NCBI GenBank assembly: GCA_001777915.1
Contig: MFFN01000005.1
Span: 62,001 to 126,000 of the forward strand
From: Candidatus Edwardsbacteria bacterium RifOxyA12_full_54_48
GTDB taxonomy: Bacteria > Edwardsbacteria > AC1 > EtOH8
DNA length: 64,000 nt
Direction of reading: 5' to 3'
Shown here: piece by piece, positions 48,124 to 56,904 of the stretch
Layout of the letters: the number at the start of each line of letters is the position of its first letter
Numbering within the stretch: position 1 is the first letter of the stretch
Position numbers and translations under genes: made by a program
The notes under the pieces: model-generated
Database searches by the model: none
Told to the model about the DNA's origin: nothing
What the model saw: the letters and a program-made list of their open reading frames with translations, nothing else

Positions 48124-49638
48124 ATGATCATTGTGAAGATCGAGATCAAAAAGAACTATTTTCCGTTGCTGGCCCTGCTGGCAGGGTCGCTGATAGGCCT
48201 TCTGGAGGTCTATCAACTGGTGCATACCCGCCAAACTCTGATCGAAAACGCCAAACAGCGGAATGCCAATATCGCCAAGATCTCCGCCCAGCGGTTATCG
48301 GGTGCACTCAGGGAGATCGACTACATCATGCGCGGCATCCACGACGATGTCAACGGCATGATGCCCCGTCTTATAGACGGCCCAAATAAAGAGGCCACGG
48401 ACAAGCTGAATGCGGTTCTGTTGAAGAAGATCAACACCCATCCCTGGATATTCGGGCTGGGTATCATGAATGCCAAGGGCGTCTTTGTCAGCGGGGTTGA
48501 CCGGTCCGGGCCGGTCAAGGAAAGCATCGGGGCCGACCGCTCGTTCCGGGAGTACTTTTCCTATCTATCATCACATCCCGATGAGGATATCCACTGTTCG
48601 GGAGCGTTCGAGGAACTGAACACCAAGGACATATGGTTCGCCTATTCCCGCGCCATCCGGGTGGAGGGGCGAAATAGCCTGTTCGGGGTCATCTATGCCG
48701 GCCTTTACGCAAAACAGATGGCCGGTCTTTTTGGGGACGCTGATTTTGCAAATACCGGGGCCATAGCCGTGGTCGATCCGGTCGGGATCTTGTTGCTGCA
48801 CATACCCAAGATCGCCAAGGCCGAAGGCAAGAAAGCAAACTATCCGGTCTTGGAGGTTTTTTTATCCAAAAGTATAAAAATGCTGCAGTCCTTAACTGTG
48901 TCTCCCTGGGACGGACAGGAGAGGATTAGCGCATTTTATAAGGTAGGGGATTATCCCTATACGGTGATAGTGTCTTCGACCGTCAAGGAGGACCTTGAGC
49001 AATGGAGGGAGCAGTGCCTCTATCAGATCGCCGGCCTGATCCTGATCTTCGGACTGCTGCTCGGCATTGCTCTGCTGGCCGGCCGGCTATTGAAAATAAA
49101 GGATCAACTGGTGGAAAAATCCAAGGAGCTTGAACGGCAGGCCCAGACCGACCATTTGACCGGCATCAGTAACCGACGCCATTTCTTCGAACTGGCCGGG
49201 CGGGAGCTGTCGCGAGGCAAGCGATCCAGCAGACCGATGGCTTTTCTGATGCTGGATATCGACAAATTCAAAAAGGTCAACGACACGCACGGGCATGATA
49301 TCGGAGACCAGGTGCTTAAGGCGCTCTGCAAGACCTGCCTGGGCATGATCCGCAACATAGACATTTTTGCCCGCATGGGCGGGGAGGAGTTTGCCATAGT
49401 TCTTCCCGAAACCAACAAAATCCAGGCCCAAACGATAGCCGAGCGTATACGGGAAAAACTTTCCGAGACATCGGTCACCCTCCCCGGGGGCGATGCCGTC
49501 TTCTTCACGGTATCGATAGGCATATCCGCTACGGCATCCAAGGAAGCAACAGTGGACGGGCTGTTAAAATCGGCCGATGTGGCCCTCTATAAGGCCAAAA
49601 GATACGGCAGGAACCGGGTGTGCGTTTATAAGGAATGA
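48124..49638 (+). CDS. Membrane-bound diguanylate cyclase with Cache-like sensor
   Basis: A 504-residue protein. A membrane helix (~12-32), a periplasmic dCache-like sensor (~40-295), a second helix (~300-325) and a C-terminal GGDEF domain (~345-504). The active site is GGEEF (419-423), and an inhibitory-site RxxD (RNID, 410-413) lies five residues before it, so both activity and feedback inhibition by cyclic-di-GMP are expected. It opposes the HD-GYP protein encoded at 5433. The ligand sensed is unknown. It is followed by a terminator. Confidence 0.92.
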   Translation: MIIVKIEIKKNYFPLLALLAGSLIGLLEVYQLVHTRQTLIENAKQRNANIAKISAQRLSGALREIDYIMRGIHDDVNGMMPRLIDGPNKEATDKLNAVLLKKINTHPWIFGLGIMNAKGVFVSGVDRSGPVKESIGADRSFREYFSYLSSHPDEDIHCSGAFEELNTKDIWFAYSRAIRVEGRNSLFGVIYAGLYAKQMAGLFGDADFANTGAIAVVDPVGILLLHIPKIAKAEGKKANYPVLEVFLSKSIKMLQSLTVSPWDGQERISAFYKVGDYPYTVIVSSTVKEDLEQWREQCLYQIAGLILIFGLLLGIALLAGRLLKIKDQLVEKSKELERQAQTDHLTGISNRRHFFELAGRELSRGKRSSRPMAFLMLDIDKFKKVNDTHGHDIGDQVLKALCKTCLGMIRNIDIFARMGGEEFAIVLPETNKIQAQTIAERIREKLSETSVTLPGGDAVFFTVSIGISATASKEATVDGLLKSADVALYKAKRYGRNRVCVYKE

Positions 49639-49654
49639 TAGGTGATAAAAACAC

Positions 49655-49684
49655 AAGCGGCAATCTGTAGGATTGCCGCTTCTT
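49655..49684 (+). terminator. Terminator after diguanylate cyclase gene
   Basis: AAGCGGCAATC, five-base loop, GATTGCCGCTT, CTTT. The stretch 49685-49940 beyond it is AT-rich and holds no convincing gene. Confidence 0.8.
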
Positions 49685-49940
49685 TATTACTGGCTGCCAT
49701 ACTGGACGAGTTTCATAATGGGGTGCTATTCGAAGAAAATACAAAGTATAATCAAAATAACCAAATACTCCATGTTTTATCTAAAAGGCAGAAGAACTGC
49801 TGGACCAGTTTTAGGAGGTGAGTCAGGCATATATAGTTTTAAAGTATTACACCAAAGCTATGGGGTTTATTTTACTTGATATTATTAGATTGAATTGTTA
49901 CGCTTAAACAAATAAACAGACAAACTGAAATGAAAATCAA

Positions 49941-51281
49941 TTGGATAACTACAAATACAAGATAGATCACTGCAGAGTCGTCTACATCCTTTTGAACCGG
50001 TCCCGGGTGTTGTCGCTTTCAGGCAAAAACGAGCGAGCTCTGGCCGACCTGGGAAGGGGCCTGGCCATCTCAGGGAAACTGGGGGACCAGAAGGGCCAGG
50101 GGGAATGCTGGCTGGAGATGGGGGACGTTTACTCCGAACTCGGCAACCATGACCTAATGAAGGCGGCGGCGGAAAAGTCCCTGCTGATATACCAGGCATT
50201 GGGAGACCGCAAGGGCCAGGCGGAAAGCCTTAACAACCTCGGGCTGGTCTGCACCCGGAAGGGGGATTATGCCGGAGGTCTGGAGCATTACGGCCGGGCC
50301 TTGGCGATCCACCAGGAGCTCGGTAACCAGCCGGGCCAGTCCGTGAGTCTGGGCAACATCGGGGTGGTGCACAAAAACCTGGGGGATTACCACAAGGCCC
50401 TTGAACATTATGAAAGATCCCTGGAAATGTGTGAGGTCGAGGACCTGGTGGGGCAGGCGTTGATCCTTAACAACATCGGGGATGTTCATAACTCGCTGGG
50501 GGATTTCTCCCGAGCTTTGGAATGCCACAATCGGGCCTTGGGGATTCGGAAGAAGATCGGGGACCGGTTCGGCCAGGCGATGAGCCTGAACAACATTGGG
50601 GTGGTAAATGACAGGCTGGGGAATTATCTCCGGACCCTGGAGTCCCACCGCCTATCGCTGAAGATACGAGGCGAGCTCGGTGACCGGCGTGGTCAGGCGA
50701 TGAGCCTGAACAACATCGGCACGGTCCACAACGGACTGGGAGATTATCCCACGGCCCTGGACCATTTCACCCGGTCGCTGAAGATCCGGGAGGAGTTGGG
50801 CGACCGGCTGGGCCAGGCCAACACGCTGAACAATATGGGCCGGGCCTGCCTAGAACAGGGCAGGCTGGGCGAGGCCCGGGAACATTTGGCCCGGTGCCGG
50901 GACATAGCCGCCGGAATCAGGGCCAAGGAAACGTTGCGCCGAGTTTCCACCTCCTTCGGGATGCTGGAACTGGCCGAGGGGCATAGGGAGGAGGCGGTGG
51001 AATACGCTGAGACAGCACTGCGGCTGGCCGGTGAGTTGAATTCCAGGGCGGGCAGAGCCGAGGCCTTGCTGATCTTGGCTCGGATATGGAAAGACGAAAG
51101 CCGATTCGGCGAGGCAGTGACGATTTACCGGGAGCTGGGCCAGCAACCGGCCCTGGCCAACTCCCTCTATTACTGGGGGCAGGTGATGGGCAGCGTCACT
51201 AAGCTGAAGGAAGCCAGGGATATATATGACCGATTGGGGATACAAAACCGGGTTGACAAAGTCGATAGAGCCTTGGCCTGA
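49941..51281 (+). CDS. TPR protein of LGN-like 40-residue repeats, possibly 5'-truncated
   Basis: About 446 residues with at least seven 40-residue TPR units of the pattern GDRxGQAxSLNNIGxVHxxLGDYxxALEH. The units are very similar at DNA level; TGAGCCTGAACAACAT occurs twice, 120 bp apart. Such repeats usually form the C-terminal half of large signalling ATPases, cyclases or kinases, but no catalytic domain is present. The only start is a TTG just after an in-frame stop, without a ribosome site, and the N terminus begins inside a repeat. It may be a remnant of a longer gene or a stand-alone scaffold. Confidence 0.65.
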   Translation: MDNYKYKIDHCRVVYILLNRSRVLSLSGKNERALADLGRGLAISGKLGDQKGQGECWLEMGDVYSELGNHDLMKAAAEKSLLIYQALGDRKGQAESLNNLGLVCTRKGDYAGGLEHYGRALAIHQELGNQPGQSVSLGNIGVVHKNLGDYHKALEHYERSLEMCEVEDLVGQALILNNIGDVHNSLGDFSRALECHNRALGIRKKIGDRFGQAMSLNNIGVVNDRLGNYLRTLESHRLSLKIRGELGDRRGQAMSLNNIGTVHNGLGDYPTALDHFTRSLKIREELGDRLGQANTLNNMGRACLEQGRLGEAREHLARCRDIAAGIRAKETLRRVSTSFGMLELAEGHREEAVEYAETALRLAGELNSRAGRAEALLILARIWKDESRFGEAVTIYRELGQQPALANSLYYWGQVMGSVTKLKEARDIYDRLGIQNRVDKVDRALA

Positions 51282-51351
51282 CTAAAAATAACGGGAAGCA
51301 CAAGATTGATCGGCCAGTATAAATGTTATTGTCCATCAGATCCGAACCGCA

Positions 51352-51482
51352 ATCTGTGAACACCAAGGCCATCACTGCATCCCAGACCTCCGAAAAGTGG
51401 GCATTATTCAATTTGATGAAAAATAATTCTGTCCCCCGCTCCTGCTCACAGTCCCATCTCTTAAATGAGGTGGGTTTTTTTT
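51352..51482. repeat. Dispersed ~130-bp repeat, copy A, ending in a terminator
   Basis: ATCTGTGAACACCAAGGCC through GGGCATT, TTCAATTTGATGAAAA and AATTCTGTCCC to a terminal hairpin CCCATCTC/GAGGTGGG with a T8 tail. The same sequence order recurs at 58174-58302. It contains no intact ORF. It could be a small mobile repeat, an untranslated RNA or a decayed gene end. Confidence 0.7.
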
Positions 51483-51569
51483 GATTATTTGGCCATATCG
51501 TGTTGGAAGGGTATAACTAATTCCCAAAAATAAAAAAAATATATTTTCAGGGAACAAATAAAACAGGAC

Positions 51570-51611
51570 TTGACAAACTTGAATTATTTGGTTATAATGA
51601 TAATCATTATC
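51570..51611 (+). promoter_or_regulatory. Promoter overlapped by Fur box
   Basis: TTGACA (51570-51575), 17-bp spacer, TATAAT (51593-51598). A 19-bp palindrome at 51593-51611 (TATAATGATAATCATTATC) matches the classic Fur box GATAATGATAATCATTATC at 18 of 19 positions. Binding there would block the -10, so the operon is probably repressed by its own first product. Confidence 0.88.
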
Positions 51612-51633
51612 AATAACATATAAGGTGATTAAT

Positions 51634-52107
51634 ATGCATTGCCGACGTGCAGGAAAGCAGGGTCCCTTTTGGCCTTCTACGGGGTGCGGTGAAAGAATGA
51701 CCGCTCCCAGGAAAGCTATTTTTCAAACCCTGCAGGCAATGGATGGCCATCCAACGGTCGATGAGATATTCAGCCGGTTGCGCAGTCAGTTCCCCGGAAT
51801 TGGCCTGGCGACGGTTTATCGCAATCTGGAGCTTTTGCGCAACAACGGCCATGTGCTAGCCTTCGATTCCGGGGATGGAAAGCTTCGCTATGAGTTGCGG
51901 GAAAGGGCCGATCGCCCTGGGCACCACCATCATTTGGTCTGCCGCAACTGTCATGAGGTGGTTGATTATATGAATTTTGAGCAGCAGGAGCTGGATCTGG
52001 TTAAAAAGCTGGAAAATCATTTGATTACCAAATACCAGTACCAGATTGTCGATCATGATTTTACTTTTTATGGATTATGCCCAAAATGCATCAAGAGTAA
52101 CGCATAA
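51634..52107 (+). CDS. Fur/PerR-family metal-dependent regulator
   Basis: The ATG at 51634 (AAGG upstream) gives 157 residues. Residues ~30-85 are the winged helix (HPTVDEIFSRLRSQFPGIGLATVYRNLELL). Structural zinc cysteines are 103, 106, 149 and 152. Candidate metal-sensing ligands are His39, Glu87, His97-100 and Asp111. Asp at the last position recalls PerR, while Glu87 recalls Fur, so iron versus peroxide sensing is unclear. It heads an operon of iron-sulfur assembly genes that ends in a peroxiredoxin, and its promoter carries a Fur box. Confidence 0.9.
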   Translation: MHCRRAGKQGPFWPSTGCGERMTAPRKAIFQTLQAMDGHPTVDEIFSRLRSQFPGIGLATVYRNLELLRNNGHVLAFDSGDGKLRYELRERADRPGHHHHLVCRNCHEVVDYMNFEQQELDLVKKLENHLITKYQYQIVDHDFTFYGLCPKCIKSNA

Positions 52108-52199
52108 TTGCCCGGCAGCAAATAAATCGGAACACTAAATCTGCGGCTCCAAAAGCCCAGTGACCAGAAGAGAAATAAATAATTATAGGAGGAAATCAC

Positions 52200-52391
52200 A
52201 TGCCAAGAGGCGACGGAACAGGTCCGCAGGGCAAAGGCCCGGCCACTGGCCGGGGCATGGGGCGTTGCGATAGCAAGGCAACCCAAAAAACAACAACCCA
52301 GCAAGGGCAGGGACAGGCCTTAGGCCGGGGGCTTGGCCAGGGCCGCAAAGCCGGCCACGGACAGGGGAAACAATCGGAAACAAACAAGTAA
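52200..52391 (+). CDS. Small Gly-rich DUF5320-like protein
   Basis: A 63-residue protein starting MPRGDGTGPQGKGPATGRG, the hallmark of DUF5320 proteins found beside MinD/NifX-type genes in anaerobes. The rest is Gly/Gln/Lys-rich and disordered, with one Cys (in MGRC). An AGGAGG ribosome site precedes it. Its function is unknown; a small metal- or cluster-binding accessory is possible. It is followed 17 bp later by a longer paralogue. Confidence 0.8.
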   Translation: MPRGDGTGPQGKGPATGRGMGRCDSKATQKTTTQQGQGQALGRGLGQGRKAGHGQGKQSETNK

Positions 52392-52408
52392 TCATAGGAG
52401 GTAAGATC

Positions 52409-52768
52409 ATGCCACGTGGTGATGGAACAGGCCCCATGGGGATGGGGCCGATGACCGGACGCGCAGCCGGTTTCTGCGCAGGATCTGGTATACCGGGATT
52501 TATGAATTCCGGATTGGGAAGGGGGCTGGGAATAGGCCGGGGTTTCGGGCGTTCTGGCGGCGGCCGGGGATGCAGGAATCAGTTCTATGCCACCGGCCTG
52601 CCGGGCTGGAAGCGATTCGGAGTGGACCAACAGGTCATGTCCGAGTTTACCCCGGAACAGGAAAAATCAGCCCTTAAAAGCCAGGCAGAAGCGCTTCAAT
52701 CCCAAGTTAATGCCATTCAAAAACGTCTGGCCGACCTCGGGGTAAAGGAAGAAAAGACCAGTAAGTAA
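52409..52768 (+). CDS. DUF5320 domain protein
   Basis: A 119-residue protein with the same MPRGDGTGP start as its neighbour, a Gly/Arg-rich low-complexity stretch with two Cys (GFC, GGRGC) and a C-terminal coiled coil (~80-115, EQEKSALKSQAEALQSQVNAIQKRL). An AGGAGG ribosome site is present. It is usually encoded with NifX-like and Mrp/MinD genes. The biochemical role is not known. Confidence 0.88.
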   Translation: MPRGDGTGPMGMGPMTGRAAGFCAGSGIPGFMNSGLGRGLGIGRGFGRSGGGRGCRNQFYATGLPGWKRFGVDQQVMSEFTPEQEKSALKSQAEALQSQVNAIQKRLADLGVKEEKTSK

Positions 52769-52862
52769 GGCATTCTGCAAATCACGGCCGCACCTGGCAA
52801 CGTGGTACGGCCGTTGGTTTCTTGTCCATTAAGGCTAATTATATTTATTTTGGAAGCAATAA

Positions 52863-53303
52863 ATGAAGATTGGAATCATCATCTGTGCCCGCTACCGGGA
52901 CTGCGGCGGGGGAAAGTGTTTCAGGTCGGTACGGGAGAGAAAGGGCGGGTTCGCACGATATGCCCAGTCCGAGCCGTTGGAGGTGGTGGGTTATTCCAAC
53001 TGCGGCGGGTGCCCCGGGGGAAACATCGAATACGTCCCGGAGGAAATGGTAAAGAACGGCGCCCAGGCCATCCATCTGGCCACCGGACTGGTGGTGGGCT
53101 ACCCACCGTGCCCAAATATCAGGAGGTTCAAGAGCTTTATCGAAGAACGGTACGGTGTTCCCGTGGTGATCGGAACCCACCCCATCCCCAAAAAATACAT
53201 GGATGTCCACCAGCGGCTGTCTTTTTGGAAGGAAACCAAGATGGAAGAGATCGTGGGCGGGTTGATGGAGGAATCCGAAGTCGTAAAAGAAGATTATAAT
53301 TGA
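52863..53303 (+). CDS. CGGC domain protein
   Basis: A 146-residue protein with conserved cysteines: ICARYRDCGGGKCFR at the N terminus, SNCGGCPGGN (the family's CGGC) and YPPCPN. GTHPIPKKY follows. CGGC proteins are presumed metal or cluster binders in anaerobes and archaea, but their activity is not established. Its place among cluster-assembly ATPases and NifX-like genes supports a metal-cofactor role. GGAAG lies upstream of the ATG. Confidence 0.88.
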   Translation: MKIGIIICARYRDCGGGKCFRSVRERKGGFARYAQSEPLEVVGYSNCGGCPGGNIEYVPEEMVKNGAQAIHLATGLVVGYPPCPNIRRFKSFIEERYGVPVVIGTHPIPKKYMDVHQRLSFWKETKMEEIVGGLMEESEVVKEDYN

Positions 53304-53340
53304 TGAATTTTAAACTTGACCCTAAAATAAAAGGAGCAGC

Positions 53341-53703
53341 ATGAAGATAGCCTTCACCACCTCGGGAACCGAGCTGAGCGGGCCGCTTGACAGCCGATTT
53401 GGCCGGGCTCCCAAGTTTCTGATCTACGACACTGAAACCAAGGGCTTTACAATCATCGACAATGTACAGAACCTCAACGCGGCCCAGGGAGCCGGTATTC
53501 AGTCGGCCTCCGCCGTATCGCAGTCAGGCGCCCAGGCGCTGGTAACTGGGCACTGCGGCCCCAAGGCTTTTCAGGTACTAAAAGCCGCTGGGGTAAAGGT
53601 CTACAACACCGACGCACCGACGGTGGAAGAAGCTTTACAACGGTTCATCAACGGCCAGCTGGCCGAGGCAAAAGATTCCGATGTCGAGGGGCATTGGGTT
53701 TGA
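53341..53703 (+). CDS. NifX/NifB-C-type dinitrogenase iron-molybdenum cofactor family protein
   Basis: A 120-residue RNase-H-like fold protein of the NifX/NifY/orange-protein family: SGPLDSRFGRAPKFLIYDTE at the N terminus, GAGIQSASAV and VTGHCGPKAFQVLKAAGVKVY later. Family members bind Fe-Mo or Mo-Cu clusters in transit. Nitrogenase genes are not seen, so an orange-protein-like role is more likely than nitrogen fixation. The ribosome site AAGGAG is strong. Confidence 0.9.
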   Translation: MKIAFTTSGTELSGPLDSRFGRAPKFLIYDTETKGFTIIDNVQNLNAAQGAGIQSASAVSQSGAQALVTGHCGPKAFQVLKAAGVKVYNTDAPTVEEALQRFINGQLAEAKDSDVEGHWV

Positions 53704-53782
53704 ACTGTTCGAAAATAGTTCACCGCTCCGGGGCGATCGAAAACCGTCGCCTGAACGGAATAGATATCGACAGGGGAAAGAT

Positions 53783-54625
53783 ATGATACTTGCCATTGCC
53801 TCGGGCAAGGGCGGAACCGGCAAGACCACGGTCTCGCTGAACCTGGCAAAATCGCTGGGCCGACCGGTTCAGCTGCTGGATTGCGACGTGGAGGAGCCCA
53901 ATGCCCACCTGTTCCTTTCCGGTAAGCCGGGAGCCGAGTCCGTGGTAACCGTGCCGGTGCCGGTGATCGATGCCACCCGGTGCGATCTGTGCGGTGAGTG
54001 CGGCCGGGTCTGCCAGTTTCATGCCATAGCCGTGGTCAAACCCGGGCCGATCGTTTTTCCGGAACTATGCCATGGCTGCGGGGGCTGCGTCCTGGCTTGC
54101 CCGCAGAAAGCCATCAGCGAAAAGGACCGCCGGATCGGAGCGGTGGAAACCCTGAAATCCGGAGACATCACCTTGATCATGGGGCGGCTGGATGTTGGTG
54201 TCTCCCTGGTGCCCCCGTTGATCCGGGCGGTGAAGTCGCGCCTGAACCCGGAGATTCCGGCAATACTGGACGCCCCGCCCGGGACCTCATGTCCGGTGGT
54301 GGCCACCATCAGGGACACTGATTACGTCCTGCTGGTCACCGAGCCGACACCGTTCGGGCTGAACGACCTGGCCCTGGCCGTTGACATGGTGCGGGAGTTG
54401 AAGATTCCCTTCGGGGTGGTCGTCAACCGCGCCGGTTCGGGCGATGACGGAGTGAACGCCTACTGCCGGGAGCAGGGCATTCCCATTCTACTGGAGATCC
54501 CGGACGACCGGAGGATCGCCGAGGCCTACTCCAGGGGGGTGCTGATGGTGGATGCGCTACCAGAGTACCGGAAGATGTTTGCGGATCTGGCAGATACATT
54601 GGCGGCGACCAATGGTAAAAAATGA
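53783..54625 (+). CDS. MinD-superfamily ATPase with inserted 2[4Fe-4S] ferredoxin domain (first)
   Basis: The ATG at 53783 (GGGGAAAG upstream) gives 280 residues; a longer frame to 53681 lacks family similarity and overlaps the NifX-like gene. The deviant Walker A GKGGTGKTT is at 8-16. Eight cysteines (67, 70, 73, 77 and 96, 99, 102, 106) form two 4Fe-4S sites inserted in the ATPase fold. DAPPGTSCPV is the Walker-B region. Such proteins occur in pairs in orange-protein clusters and are thought to couple ATP use to cluster transfer or electron flow. Confidence 0.92.
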   Translation: MILAIASGKGGTGKTTVSLNLAKSLGRPVQLLDCDVEEPNAHLFLSGKPGAESVVTVPVPVIDATRCDLCGECGRVCQFHAIAVVKPGPIVFPELCHGCGGCVLACPQKAISEKDRRIGAVETLKSGDITLIMGRLDVGVSLVPPLIRAVKSRLNPEIPAILDAPPGTSCPVVATIRDTDYVLLVTEPTPFGLNDLALAVDMVRELKIPFGVVVNRAGSGDDGVNAYCREQGIPILLEIPDDRRIAEAYSRGVLMVDALPEYRKMFADLADTLAATNGKK

Positions 54626-54683
54626 TGGGGATAGCCTAAGACAAATTTCAAATATTTAAATATTGCTAAAACAGGAGTAAATA

Positions 54684-55568
54684 ATTATCACAGAACTTGT
54701 TATCATCAGCGGAAAGGGCGGCACCGGAAAGACCAGCGTAACCGCCTCGCTGGCGGTCCTGGCCGGCCGGCCGGTCATCGCCGACTGCGATGTAGACGCG
54801 GCCGACCTGCACCTGGTGCTTGCTCCCCAGGTAAAAGAGACCAATAAGTTCAGCAGCGGGCATGAGGCAATGATCATCCGGGAAAAATGCACCGGCTGCG
54901 GGGAGTGTCTGAAGAATTGCCGGTTCGGAGCGGTAAAGAAAACCGCAGGGGAGGCCGGGAAAGGATTGAAATTCCATATCGATCCGGTGTTCTGCGAGGG
55001 CTGCGGAGTCTGCGTCAGGATCTGTCCGGCCCAGGCCATCGATTTCCCGGAGCGGGTCTGTGGTCAGTGGATGGTCTCGGATACCCGGTGCGGTCCGATG
55101 GTCCACGCCAGGCTGGGGGTGGCGGCGGAGAACTCCGGCAAGCTGGTGTCGATGGTCCGTAACCAGGCCCGGATGCTGGCCCAGGAGACGGGAAGAAATC
55201 CGATAATAATTGACGGGCCCCCGGGCATCGGCTGCCCGGTGATTGCCTCGATAACCGGGGCCTCACAGGTGCTGGTGGTGACCGAACCCACGGTATCGGG
55301 GGAGCATGACCTGGAGAGGGTTCTCAAGCTGGCCGGACACTTCGGGGTTCCGGCGGCCGCCTGCGTCAACAAATGGGACATCAACCCCGGCATGGCGGAA
55401 AAGATAGAGGAAAAAGCCCGACTGGCCGGAGCCGGGATAGCCGGACGCATCAGATATGACCCCGGGGTCACCCAGGCCCAGATCCGGAAAAAGGCCGTGG
55501 TTGAGACCGACGCCCCCTCGGCCGAAGACATTAAAAATATCTGGGATAAACTCGGCATAAAGGGATGA
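54684..55568 (+). CDS. MinD-superfamily ATPase with inserted ferredoxin domain (second), ATT start
   Basis: The conserved P-loop (GKGGTGKTS, residues 10-18) lies upstream of the first ATG, GTG or TTG in frame (GTG at 54816, which would delete it). An in-frame TAA sits at 54678-54680, so translation must begin at ATA 54681, ATT 54684 or ATC 54687. ATT fits best, with AGGAG at 54673-54677. This gives 294 residues beginning like its paralogue. Ferredoxin cysteines are 69, 72, 75, 79 and 104, 107, 110, 114. It overlaps the scaffold gene by 4 bp. Pairing with the previous ATPase is typical. A base error in the start codon is the alternative. Confidence 0.85.
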   Translation: MITELVIISGKGGTGKTSVTASLAVLAGRPVIADCDVDAADLHLVLAPQVKETNKFSSGHEAMIIREKCTGCGECLKNCRFGAVKKTAGEAGKGLKFHIDPVFCEGCGVCVRICPAQAIDFPERVCGQWMVSDTRCGPMVHARLGVAAENSGKLVSMVRNQARMLAQETGRNPIIIDGPPGIGCPVIASITGASQVLVVTEPTVSGEHDLERVLKLAGHFGVPAAACVNKWDINPGMAEKIEEKARLAGAGIAGRIRYDPGVTQAQIRKKAVVETDAPSAEDIKNIWDKLGIKG

Positions 55569-55945
55569 GTCTAATGGATTGCACTGACCTGAACTGTTTT
55601 TCCGAAACAGCGCGCGATCATGCCATTAAACCCCGCAATTACGGCCCCCTGAAAAAGTACGATGGTCATGCCAGGATAACCGGCCCCTGCGGAGACACCA
55701 TGGAATTCTGGGTGGCGCTTCAAAACGGGCGGGTCGCCCAGGCTTCTTTCGTCACCGACGGGTGCGGCCCTTCTTTGGCCTGCGGCAGCATGGCCAGCAT
55801 TCTAGCCATCGGAAAAACCGCCATTGAAGCTGCAGCCCTAAGCCAGCGGGATCTCCTGAACTTTCTGGGAGGCCTGCCCAAAGAACACCAGCATTGCGCG
55901 CTGCTGGCCGCCAATACTTTAAAAACAGCCTGTGAGGATTTATGA
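55565..55945 (+). CDS. IscU/NifU-like Fe-S scaffold protein
   Basis: A 126-residue protein of the IscU/NifU N-terminal family. Ligand residues are conserved: Cys42 in GPCGDT, Cys67 in DGCGPS, and His110-Cys111. Asp44 in CGDT corresponds to the residue that helps cluster release. The start may be ATG 55565 (overlapping the upstream stop) or 55574. It overlaps the Mrp gene by 4 bp. It would assemble or receive iron-sulfur clusters for transfer by the ATPases around it. No cysteine desulfurase is seen in the window. Confidence 0.9.
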   Translation: MSLMDCTDLNCFSETARDHAIKPRNYGPLKKYDGHARITGPCGDTMEFWVALQNGRVAQASFVTDGCGPSLACGSMASILAIGKTAIEAAALSQRDLLNFLGGLPKEHQHCALLAANTLKTACEDL

Positions 55946-56879
55946 AACAAACGTCTGACAATCACGCTCCTTCGTCCAGCCCTGAAACCGCCGGTTTCAG
56001 CTGCGACAGCTGCAGTGATAAAAACTGCGATGCTTCCAAGCGCAAGGGAAACGAAGGCGATGCGGATTTCCAGAATCGCCGCAAGCTCCGGTCACGCCTC
56101 TGTCATATCAAGCATAAGATAGTAGTGATGTCCGGCAAGGGCGGGGTGGGCAAGAGCACGGTGGCGGTCAACCTGGCGGCATCGCTGGCCCTGGCCGGGA
56201 AACGGGTCGGCCTGCTGGATATCGACATCCATGGGCCGAGCATTCCCACCATGCTGGGGCTGGAGGGTTCGGTCGTCGCCGGTCCGGATGGAGAGATGCA
56301 GCCGCTGGAGGTTGACGGGATAAAAGTCATGTCCATCGGCTTTTTCCTGGAAAACCAGGATCATGCCGTGGTCTGGCGCGGCCCGATGAAGACCACCATG
56401 ATCAGGCAGTTCCTCAAGGATGTGTCCTGGGGGATCTGGACTATCTGATCATCGATTCGCCTCCGGGGACGGGAGATGAACCTTTATCGGTCTGCCAGCT
56501 GATCGGTAACCTTGACGGAGCGCTGATCGTCACCACCCCGCAGAAGGTGGCGGCGGTGGATGTCCGTAAGTCAATAACCTTCTGCCGGCTGATCGACGTT
56601 CCGGTGCTGGGGATGGTGGAGAACATGAGCGGATTTGCCTGTCCCAAATGCGGCGAGGTCACCCCGATCCTGGGCGCCGGAGGCGGCAGGCAGATAGCCG
56701 CGGACATGGGGGTGCCGTTCCTGGGATCGATACCCATCGATCAGGCGGTGGCTGAAAGCGGAGATGGCGGCCGGGCCTATGTTAGCCAGCATGCCGGTAC
56801 CGCCATGGCCGCAATCATGCAAAAGATCATTGATCCGATAATTTTAAGACTTGAAAAAACTTGGGGTCAGATAAAATAA
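55942..56879 (+). pseudogene. mrp: Mrp/NBP35-type Fe-S carrier ATPase interrupted by a frameshift
   Basis: Residues 1-168 start with a cysteine motif (21, 24, 29), then the Walker A MSGKGGVGKST (63-73), and run in frame to a stop at 56448. From about 56430 the family sequence continues in another frame (DLDYLIIDSPPGTGD, then GFACPKCGEV) to 56879. One extra G in the five-G run at 56429-56433 would restore a ~312-residue protein. A lost base in a homopolymer, whether a sequencing error, a real mutation or programmed slippage, is the simplest explanation. Mrp proteins bind and deliver 4Fe-4S clusters; this gene belongs to the cluster-assembly operon. Confidence 0.85.
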
Positions 56880-56904
56880 ACCAAAAATAAAAGGAGCATC
56901 ATTC

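Noticed and set aside
49673-49879. Possible 68-residue protein
   Set aside because: It begins inside a terminator hairpin, lacks a ribosome site and has no family-like features.
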